NCBI GenBank assembly: GCA_947259215.1
Contig: CAMYLJ010000002.1
Span: 1 to 64,000 of the forward strand
DNA: 64,000 nucleotides
Source: an uncultured delta proteobacterium
GTDB lineage: Bacteria; Myxococcota_A; UBA9160; JAFDET01
Direction: 5' to 3'
Both the position numbers and the translations under genes were made by a program. The notes under the pieces were generated by a model. It made no database searches, had not been told where the DNA came from, and saw nothing but the letters and a program-made list of their open reading frames with translations. Positions within the stretch are counted from its first letter, which is position 1. Each line of letters starts with the position of its first letter. Of the stretch, positions 57,987 to 64,000 are shown one piece after another.

Positions 57987-58987
57987 CCCGACCCCGAGCG
58001 ATCGCTGGGGCGGTGGCTCTCGTAGGCGCGGATGATCGACTGCACCAGCGGATGGCGCACCACGTCGCCCTCCTCGAAGCGCATGATGGCGATCTCCGCG
58101 ACGCGCTCGAGGATCTGCACCGCTTCCACCAGTCCGCTGCGGGTTTCGGCCGGCAGGTCGATCTGGGTGATGTCGCCCGTCACCACGGCCCTCGAATTGA
58201 ATCCCAGCCGCGTGAGGAACATCTTCATCTGCTCGTGGGTGGCATTCTGCGCCTCGTCGAGGATCACGAAGGCGTCGTTGAGGGTGCGTCCGCGCATGAA
58301 GGCCAGCGGCGCCACCTCGATCACGCCGCGCTCGACCAGGCGCTCGGCCTTGGACAGGTCCATCATGTCGTAGAGCGCGTCGTAGAGCGGGCGCAGGTAG
58401 GGGTTCACCTTCTCCACCAGATCGCCCGGCAGGAAGCCGAGCTTCTCGCCGGCCTCCACCGCGGGCCGGCAGAGCACGATGCGGCTCACCTCGTGACGGT
58501 TGAGCGCGGCCACCGCCATGGCCATGGCGAGATAGGTCTTGCCGGTGCCGGCGGGGCCGATGGCGAAGACCAGGTCGTGCTCCCGGATCATCTCGATGTA
58601 GCGGCGCTGGTTCAGGGTCTTGGCGGCGATGCGCTGGCGGGAACCCACGGCGGCCAGCACGTCTTCGTAGACGTCCCGCAGGTCCACGTCGGGCTTCTGC
58701 TGGAGCATGCGCAGGGATTCGCGCACGTCGCGGGGCTGGAGCGGCTTGCCGGAGCGCACCAGCGCGTAGAGCTCTTCCAACAGCTTGCGGGCGCTGGCCA
58801 CGGCCTCGGAGGCGCCGATCAGCCGCACCTCATTGCCGCGCGCGCGCGCCTGGATCCCGAGCTCTTCCTCCAGGATGCGCAGGGTGCGGTCGCCCTCGCC
58901 GTAGAGTTCGGCGGCGCCGTGGTTGTCGTCGAAGAGAAGGGTCTGGCGCGTTTCGGCTCGCGACTCGGGCAGGAGAGCTCCCGTCAG
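57983..58987 (-). CDS. phoH: PhoH family ATPase
   Basis: An ATP-binding protein of the PhoH group, linked to RNA metabolism through YbeY. The product is about 334 residues with Walker A GPAGTGKTYLA and Walker B FVILDEAQNAT. No ATG, GTG or TTG start gives the full N terminus without a deep overlap with the gene before it. A CTG at 58987-58985 lies in a CTGA stop-start overlap with the DUF4388 gene and gives the normal N terminus (TRQTLLFDDN soon after). This CTG is inferred; a GTG within about 80 bases upstream is the alternative. Confidence 0.9.
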   Translation of the reverse strand: MTGALLPESRAETRQTLLFDDNHGAAELYGEGDRTLRILEEELGIQARARGNEVRLIGASEAVASARKLLEELYALVRSGKPLQPRDVRESLRMLQQKPDVDLRDVYEDVLAAVGSRQRIAAKTLNQRRYIEMIREHDLVFAIGPAGTGKTYLAMAMAVAALNRHEVSRIVLCRPAVEAGEKLGFLPGDLVEKVNPYLRPLYDALYDMMDLSKAERLVERGVIEVAPLAFMRGRTLNDAFVILDEAQNATHEQMKMFLTRLGFNSRAVVTGDITQIDLPAETRSGLVEAVQILERVAEIAIMRFEEGDVVRHPLVQSIIRAYESHRPSDRSGSG

Positions 58988-60093
58988 TGCTCCGGCGCCA
59001 GCAGGATCGATTCCTCCCCGCGCCGCTGGTAATAGTAGGGTCGGCCGTCCGGACGCGTCAACGCGCCCGGGGGCAGGAAGCCCGCTTCCAACAGCTCGTC
59101 GAGCCGGGCGGGCCAGGTGCCCCGCTCGAAGTGCCACGCCTCCAGCGCCTTGCGCACGCGCTGGGTCTCGACGGCTTCGTACGCCTGCGCCAGGCCGGCG
59201 CGCGGGAGCGGGAAGGCGTCCGTCGGCAGGGATGGCCCGGAGCCGCGCTGACCCAGCGCCGCCACGGCCAGCAGCAGCACCAGCGGCAGCGCTCCCGCGA
59301 TCCAGGGCCGTGAAGGCGGAGGCCGCAGATCGAACCGCGGCGTCGGGCGCTGCTTCTCCAGCTGGGCGGGATCGAGGGGCTCCAGCAGTCCTTCGCGCCG
59401 CAGCTCCGCCAGGATGCGGGTCACCTCGAAGGTCCCGAGGCGCGACAGGTCGATCACCCGGCGCACGGGCAGCCTGCCGTCCACCAGCAGGTAGACGCGC
59501 TTGGCGTGCTCCAGGCGCCCGCCGTCGGATGCGTGCGCGGCCTGGTAGTCCTCGAAGCGGCCGACGTGCTGGAAGACCGTTTCCTCGGACGGCACCTCAC
59601 TGGCGAACGTGCGCCACTCGTCCACCATCCGCAGGCCGTCCATCAGGATCTGCTCGGCCGCCAACAGTCGGCCCTGGCGATCGTGGTGCACGGGGCTCGC
59701 CGTGAAGGCGAAGGAGCCCTCGCTCCAGCGCAGCACCCGGAAGAGGGTCTCCTGGGTGAGCAGATCCTCCATCTGGAGCAGCTGCTCCCGATCCACGGCG
59801 CCGCGCTCCACCGCCAGCAGGGCCAGTCGCTGCAGCGAGCGCTCGGTCTCCTGCTGCAGCTCGAGCAGACGCTCCCGGGTCACGAGGCCACAGCGCAGCA
59901 GCATGTCGGCCAGCGCGGCATCTTCCTTGCCCGTGGCGGGCTCGGCGCGGACCACGGCGCCAGCGTCGAAGAGCAGCTGTACGCGGTCGCCGCCGTGCTC
60001 GATCTCGAGCAGTCCGGTCTTGCGCTGCTGTCCGATCAGCTGGAAGACCTCGGCGATGCCGAAGTCGGTCAGGTTGCCCCGCAGCGCCGACAT
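58984..60093 (-). CDS. DUF4388 (PATAN-like) domain protein
   Basis: A 369-residue protein. The N-terminal region (MSALRGNLTDFGIAEVFQLIGQ, then KTGLLEI and VQLLFDAGAVVRAE) is the DUF4388/PATAN domain common in deltaproteobacterial signalling proteins. The middle part has DRQGRLLAAEQILMDGLRMVDEW, followed by a winged-helix-like section (VRRVIDLSRLGTFEVTRILAELRREGLLEPL). A membrane segment lies near 262-280. The C-terminal region has PYYYQRRGEESI. The role is unknown; gliding, gene control or stress links are only guesses. ATG overlaps the upstream stop (TGATG). Confidence 0.75.
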   Translation of the reverse strand: MSALRGNLTDFGIAEVFQLIGQQRKTGLLEIEHGGDRVQLLFDAGAVVRAEPATGKEDAALADMLLRCGLVTRERLLELQQETERSLQRLALLAVERGAVDREQLLQMEDLLTQETLFRVLRWSEGSFAFTASPVHHDRQGRLLAAEQILMDGLRMVDEWRTFASEVPSEETVFQHVGRFEDYQAAHASDGGRLEHAKRVYLLVDGRLPVRRVIDLSRLGTFEVTRILAELRREGLLEPLDPAQLEKQRPTPRFDLRPPPSRPWIAGALPLVLLLAVAALGQRGSGPSLPTDAFPLPRAGLAQAYEAVETQRVRKALEAWHFERGTWPARLDELLEAGFLPPGALTRPDGRPYYYQRRGEESILLAPEH

Positions 60094-61877
60094 CAGTCCG
60101 CCCTTTGCGCCGCGAGGCCGGCGCCCAGCAGCACGAGGTAGGCCACGACGGCCACCAGCGCCGCGGCGCCGAACAGCGCCGGTCCGGCGGCGCCCGCAGC
60201 CAGGGGATCGGGGACCACGCCGCGCGCCGCGGCCAGCGTCGCCAGTGCGGCGGCCGCGGTCGTGCAGCCCAGCCACGCCAGCATGGGGCGGTTCCCGAGC
60301 AGCCCCGCGGCACCCGGGACCAGCAGCGAGACGGCGCCGCGCACGCGGGCGGTCTGCTCACCGCGCCGCCGCAGGGCTTCAGCCCGCGCCAACCGCATGG
60401 CGCGGTCGGTGCCCTCCGGGTTGTGGAGCAGACGGTGACACGACTCGCACACCGTGCGCACGGACGCCTTGTGGCAGCGCGGACACACGAGGGAGCCGCA
60501 GCGCTCGCACGCGCGCGACGCCCGGAAGCGACCGCCGACGATCCTGCCCAGAATCGCCGCCAGCGCGAACGCCACCCCGGTGATCAGCGGCGTCGCCGCC
60601 AGCACGCCCGGGGCCAGAGGCCGGCGCAGGTCCCGCGCCACCGCGCCGCCGTCGCTCGCGGCCAGCAGCCGCGCCCGCAGCAGCCGGCTCGGCGCCGGCA
60701 GATCGGCGACGAAGTGGATCGCGCGGCCCTGGATCTCCGACAGGTCCTGCACCAGCAGGCCGTCGATCTCCTGGGCGCGCTCGAGGGCCTTGCCGAGCTC
60801 CACGACGTTGAGCGCCACGCCCCAGGCCTGGGAGAGGTTGAACCAGGTGACCGCGGTCTCCCGCCGCTCGAGCGCCTTGCGGTAGAGCGCGATGGCGCCT
60901 TCCGTATCGCCGAGCGCCAGGCGCACGTTGGCGGCGTTGTTCATCAGGACCGGATCGCCCGGCGTCTCCGCCAGCAGGCGCGCATACTGGGCGTGCGCCG
61001 CGGGCAGGTCGCCGCTGCGCTTCATGCCCATCGCCAGGGCCCGGGAGGCGAGTGCGTCCGAGCCGTCGACGCGCGCCAGGCGCGCGAGCTGCATCGGGGA
61101 AGCCAGGCCCCGCTCCGCCGCGTGGGCGGAGACGGCCACCGGATCCGCTGCGTAGGCGCCGATGGCGCGGGCCGCCTGGGGCAGGAGTCCGTGGAGACCG
61201 GCCACGAGCGCCAGCGACGCCACCCCCGCGCCGAAGAGCTGTGCGCGGCTGCCGTAGATGCCCACCACGGTGGCGGCGGCGAGGGCCAGCCCGAGGGGCC
61301 CCTCACCCAGGGCCGCCGGCAACAGCAGCACGGCCCCGAGCAACGCCGCGCGGGCGAAGTCGGGCGTATTCACGGAGAGCCGGTCGCCCAGGTCGTGGGC
61401 CGCGTGGCGAGCCGAGACCCCGGCCGCCAGCACGAGAAAGAGGATGGAGCCCCACGCCAGGCTCGCCCCCGCGACCCAGGCAGCGCTGGCGTAGAGCCAG
61501 AGGGACGCCTCCAGGTTACGCGGCAGCGCCCGGGCGGCGCCGATGGCGGCCGAGACGGCCTCCATCAGATTCAGCTCGCGGGCATGAGCCAGGAACAGGC
61601 CCATGTGGGCCGCCGGGAGGTCCGGCGCCAGGCGGACGGCAGCGCTGGCCGCCTCCAGCGCTCCCTCCGGGGGCGGATTGGCCAGGAGCGCCCGGGCCGC
61701 GGGCTCCACGTTCCGCACGCCGAGCTCCAGGGCGGCCGTGCGGGTGCGCTCCGCCCGCTCCTGCAGGCTCACCCCCGGCTCGCCCCAACCTGCTGCGAAC
61801 GCAGGGCCTTCAGCGGCCGCAGGGCGCACCCCCCCAACCAGCGCCAGGGACAGCGCCCCCATCGCAGCCAGACTCAC
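60093..61877 (-). CDS. Membrane TPR protein with zinc ribbon
   Basis: A 594-residue protein of unknown function. It begins with a signal-like segment (about 1-22), then helical repeats; membrane helices around 130-215; TPR-like repeats around 270-370 (AHAQYARLLAETPGDPVLMNNAANVRLALGDTEGAIALYRKAL); a zinc ribbon-like Cys segment (CERCGSLVCPRCHK, then CESCHRLLH); and two more membrane helices. GTG at 61877 is used; an ATG at 61862 is possible. It is coupled to the DUF4388 gene, and the pair leads the phoH-ybeY-lnt run. Confidence 0.7.
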   Translation of the reverse strand: MSLAAMGALSLALVGGVRPAAAEGPAFAAGWGEPGVSLQERAERTRTAALELGVRNVEPAARALLANPPPEGALEAASAAVRLAPDLPAAHMGLFLAHARELNLMEAVSAAIGAARALPRNLEASLWLYASAAWVAGASLAWGSILFLVLAAGVSARHAAHDLGDRLSVNTPDFARAALLGAVLLLPAALGEGPLGLALAAATVVGIYGSRAQLFGAGVASLALVAGLHGLLPQAARAIGAYAADPVAVSAHAAERGLASPMQLARLARVDGSDALASRALAMGMKRSGDLPAAHAQYARLLAETPGDPVLMNNAANVRLALGDTEGAIALYRKALERRETAVTWFNLSQAWGVALNVVELGKALERAQEIDGLLVQDLSEIQGRAIHFVADLPAPSRLLRARLLAASDGGAVARDLRRPLAPGVLAATPLITGVAFALAAILGRIVGGRFRASRACERCGSLVCPRCHKASVRTVCESCHRLLHNPEGTDRAMRLARAEALRRRGEQTARVRGAVSLLVPGAAGLLGNRPMLAWLGCTTAAAALATLAAARGVVPDPLAAGAAGPALFGAAALVAVVAYLVLLGAGLAAQRAD

Positions 61878-61975
61878 GCAGCGGTGTCGCTGTCCGATCG
61901 GACCGGTCCCCCCGAGGGCCGCGAGGCCCCGGCTAGGTATCGGCCGGAGCCGCCGGGGACTGAACCGGGGACACC

Positions 61976-62004
61976 TCGACAGGCCGGAGGCCGCCGACTA
62001 GGAT
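61976..62004 (+). promoter_or_regulatory. Candidate promoter of rpsT
   Basis: TCGACA (61976-61981), a 17-base spacer and TAGGAT (61999-62004). The -35 box has five of six and the -10 box four of six consensus matches. It gives a short leader of about 20 bases containing GGAGGGAG. Confidence 0.4.
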
Positions 62005-62029
62005 TCGGTCCCTTCCGGAGGGAGACTGC

Positions 62030-62296
62030 GTGGCGAATCACAAGTCGGCGGCCAAGCGAGCCCGGCAGGAGCCGAAGCGGCGCGAGCGCAATGGCGCCGT
62101 GAAGAGCCGCGTGAAGACCAGCGTGAAGGCGTTCGAGGCCGCCCTCGAGAGCGGAGACGCCGACGCCGCCAAGGCACGGCTGTCCACGGCCGAGCGTGAG
62201 CTCCGGCGTGCCGCCAGCCGCGGCGTCCTGCCCCGGACCCGGGTGAGCCGGAAGGTCTCGCGCCTCGCCAAGCGCCTGGCGCAGGCCTCGTCCTAG
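62030..62296 (+). CDS. rpsT: 30S ribosomal protein S20
   Basis: An 88-residue S20 protein: ANHKSAAKRARQEPKRRERN, then VKTSVKAFEAAL and a basic C terminus. The GTG start is preceded by GGAGGGAG. It stands alone on the plus strand and ends 5 bases from the end of holA, a convergent neighbour. Confidence 0.96.
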   Translation: MANHKSAAKRARQEPKRRERNGAVKSRVKTSVKAFEAALESGDADAAKARLSTAERELRRAASRGVLPRTRVSRKVSRLAKRLAQASS

Positions 62297-62301
62297 ACGC
62301 C

Positions 62302-63279
62302 TCAACCCGCCAGGGCCAGCACCAGGCGTTCGAGGGTCGCCTCCGGCGCGAGTCCGCCCCGCCCCTTCAACACCTCGTCGGCATCGTGGATCGCGCGCAG
62401 GCAGCCCACCAGCCGGGCCGGCCGGTAGCGACGCGCCTGGGATTCGAGCTTGCGCGTCACGAACGGCGGACCCGCCACCCGGCCGCCGTGGGCGATCCGC
62501 GTCAGCTTGCGCACGTGGCTCGCGAGGGCGCCGAGCACCACGGGCGGTGGGGCGCCGCGGGAGAGGATCCCGTGCAGCACGCCGAGCGCATCCCGTGCCC
62601 GGCCTTCGCCGATCGCGTCGGTGAGATCCCAGACAGGCTCCTCCCCGAGGTCGCTCGCCGAGGCCGCCACCTGCTCGCGGTCCACGGTCTCGCCCGGCGC
62701 GACCCAGAGGGCGGCCTTGGCAATCTCCTGGCGCAGCACCAGGAGCTGGGGCCCCACGCGCTCGGCCAGCAGCTCCGCCGCGCCCGGGCCCAGGACCACG
62801 TCCCGTCGCGCCGCCTCGGCGCGGATGAAGCCGGCGAGCTCCCGGGCCCGACGCGGCGCCTCGCACTCCACCACCGCTCCCGCGGCCACGAAGGCCTTCA
62901 CCCAGCGCGCCCGCCGGTCGGCCTTCTCGCAGGTGGCCACCAGGACGCAGGTCGCGTCCGGGTCCAGGCTCGCCAGCGCCTCCGTCAGGGCATCGGGCAG
63001 CCCCTTCCCGCCGGCGCGCCGGCCCGCGGGCTCGCGCAACACCACCAGCCGCCGCGGCGCCAGGACCGGCAGGGTCGCCAGCGCGTCCAGCAGCGTGCCC
63101 GGGCTGGCGCGCTCGCCGTCGAGCACGTCCAGGTCGAAGTCCGAGGGACCGTCTCCCAGCGCTGCCTGGCGCAGCGCGGCCAGGGCGTCGTCCCGGAGCA
63201 GCGCCTCGCTTCCGGCCAGGAGGTAGGCCGAACGGAGCGTGCCTCCGGAGAGCTCGTCGGCGAGCTCGTCGGGGGTCAC
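62302..63279 (-). CDS. holA: DNA polymerase III delta subunit
   Basis: The clamp-loader delta subunit, which opens the beta clamp. The product is 325 residues with the HolA pattern: AYLLAGSEALLRDDALAAL at the N terminus, then PRRLVVLREP, LAERVGPQLLVLRQEIAKAAL and LHGILSRGAPPPVVLGALASHVRKL. The GTG start overlaps the lptE stop as GTGA. holA often follows lptE; leuS, the usual gene upstream of lptE, is absent here. Confidence 0.9.
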   Translation of the reverse strand: MTPDELADELSGGTLRSAYLLAGSEALLRDDALAALRQAALGDGPSDFDLDVLDGERASPGTLLDALATLPVLAPRRLVVLREPAGRRAGGKGLPDALTEALASLDPDATCVLVATCEKADRRARWVKAFVAAGAVVECEAPRRARELAGFIRAEAARRDVVLGPGAAELLAERVGPQLLVLRQEIAKAALWVAPGETVDREQVAASASDLGEEPVWDLTDAIGEGRARDALGVLHGILSRGAPPPVVLGALASHVRKLTRIAHGGRVAGPPFVTRKLESQARRYRPARLVGCLRAIHDADEVLKGRGGLAPEATLERLVLALAG

Positions 63280-63803
63280 GGCGCCAGCTCGTAGACCGTG
63301 TCGTGGATGCGGGCAGCCAGGATGTCGGCCACCCGGCGAAGCGCCTCCGTCCGGTTCTTGCGGGTGGCCTCGATGTCGGCGCTGGCCAGGTAGAGGTCGC
63401 GCTCCACCAGCATGCGATTGTCCACGCCGAGGGCCTCCTGCTCCTCGCCCTGCCCGAGCAGCACCTCGAGCTCCATGCGCACGACTACCTGGTACTCCAG
63501 GGACAGGACGATCGACGAGAAGCTGCGGCTCCGGGTGCGGATGTCGCGAATCGTGCCGCGCAGGACCATGTCCGCCGCCAGCGGATCGTCCACCAGCCGC
63601 AGCGCGCCCCGGCGCAGGATCTCCTTGCGCATGGCGTCGGACACCACGAACTCGTAGCCGGGATCGAAGCCCTCGTTGGCGACCTGGGCCACCGCCACGC
63701 GCTGGCGGTCCTCGGAGCCGTGCCCCGGATACGACTGGACCCGATAGCCACAGCCGGATGCCGCAGCCGCGGCCAGCAGAGCGACGAGCAGGCGGCGGGT
63801 CAC
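63276..63803 (-). CDS. lptE: LPS assembly lipoprotein LptE
   Basis: Partner of LptD in placing LPS in the outer membrane. The product is 175 residues with a lipoprotein signal (ASGC lipobox, Cys18) and then GYRVQS. The region VAVAQVANEGFDPGYEFVVSDAMRKEI and LEYQVVVRMELEVLL fits the LptE/RlpB group (DUF4136-like LptE of deltaproteobacteria). Start GTG at 63803. Confidence 0.82.
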   Translation of the reverse strand: MTRRLLVALLAAAAASGCGYRVQSYPGHGSEDRQRVAVAQVANEGFDPGYEFVVSDAMRKEILRRGALRLVDDPLAADMVLRGTIRDIRTRSRSFSSIVLSLEYQVVVRMELEVLLGQGEEQEALGVDNRMLVERDLYLASADIEATRKNRTEALRRVADILAARIHDTVYELAP

Positions 63804-63887
63804 GGCGGGGGAGGATAGGCCAGCGGAGCTGGAGCCGGAAGCGCCGGACTCCGGTGCGCCCGCTCCCGTTCGACACGCGACGGCGGC

Positions 63888-64000
63888 TCAGGCGACCTTG
63901 AGCAGGCCCTTCGCCACCTGCAGGACCTTGTTGGCCTGGATGGGCTTGGTCAGGTACTCGTTCGCGCCCAGCGCCAGGGCCCGCTCCCGGTCCTCCTTCG
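63888..64000 (-). CDS. Response regulator receiver domain, C-terminal part
   Basis: The last 37 codons of a gene that enters from the right edge: EDRERALALGANEYLTKP, then QVAKGLLKVA and stop. The T-K-P motif with the conserved Lys near the end of the receiver domain, and the stop soon after, show a CheY-like single-domain or C-terminal receiver. The rest lies outside the window. Confidence 0.85.
   Translation of the reverse strand, partial: KEDRERALALGANEYLTKPIQANKVLQVAKGLLKVA

Overview
This is a very GC-rich chromosomal segment from a diderm (Gram-negative type) bacterium. It carries a 16S rRNA gene fragment, a nearly complete lipid A/Kdo/heptose route, the BamA-Skp, Lol and LptE envelope machinery, and core genes for translation, cell division and nitrogen assimilation. 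The partial 16S sequence, LpxI in place of LpxH, a PEP-CTERM protein and a GrdB-like selenoprotein suggest the former Deltaproteobacteria (Myxococcota/Desulfobacterota sensu lato). That placement is inference. The 16S fragment should be used to settle it.

Layout, left to right. 1-1205: 5' two-thirds of 16S rRNA (minus strand) with leader and promoter. 1244-3626: zapB-like, zapA, 5-FCL and tyrS. 3716-10319: Lrp-type regulator with gltB and gltD. 10385-14478: PEP-CTERM protein, ftsY, glpK and a GDPD phosphodiesterase. 14658-18278: smc. 18425-22742: a glycosyltransferase and two ABC half-exporters that look like a heterodimer. 22797-28077 (plus strand): purM, an FAD oxidoreductase, an MsbA-like exporter and a UGA-containing selenoprotein gene. 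28441-39611 (minus): an almost gapless run of two GT9 heptosyltransferases, glycosyltransferases, hldA, yicC, remA, gmk, rel and a GHMP kinase, with an LPS-kinase-like gene divergent at 39653. 40870-50615 (minus): bamA, skp, lpxA, lpxI, Gfo/Idh, lpxB, waaA, lpxK. 50733-61877 (minus): a TPR/zinc-ribbon membrane protein, a DUF4388 protein, phoH, ybeY, lnt, prfB (programmed frameshift), lysS, lolC/E, lolD. 62030-64000: rpsT (plus), holA and lptE (minus), and the end of a response regulator.

How the genes work together. Lipid A synthesis (LpxA, LpxI, LpxB, LpxK), Kdo addition (WaaA), heptose supply (HldA) and heptose/core transfer (GT9, GT2 and GT4 enzymes) feed an MsbA-like flippase and LptE. 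BamA and Skp build outer-membrane proteins, and LolCDE and Lnt mature and export lipoproteins. Rel, Gmk and RemA sit inside the core-sugar run, so nucleotide signalling and envelope synthesis may be co-transcribed.

The most notable items are two. First, the gene at 27328-28077 has an in-frame UGA giving a U-P-M-C redox motif, followed by a SECIS-like hairpin, so it is very probably a selenoprotein that simple gene calling would split in two. Second, a structured dispersed repeat occurs three times (25381-25546, 28081-28440, 40445-40868). One of its hairpins shows a compensatory base-pair change, and two inverted copies bracket the msbA-selenoprotein pair. Also of interest are gene junctions with 4-base GTGA/ATGA overlaps almost throughout, a BamA with an extra N-terminal domain and an acidic Cys-paired loop, a LolC/E with an extra membrane domain, and an lpx cluster without lpxD and fabZ.
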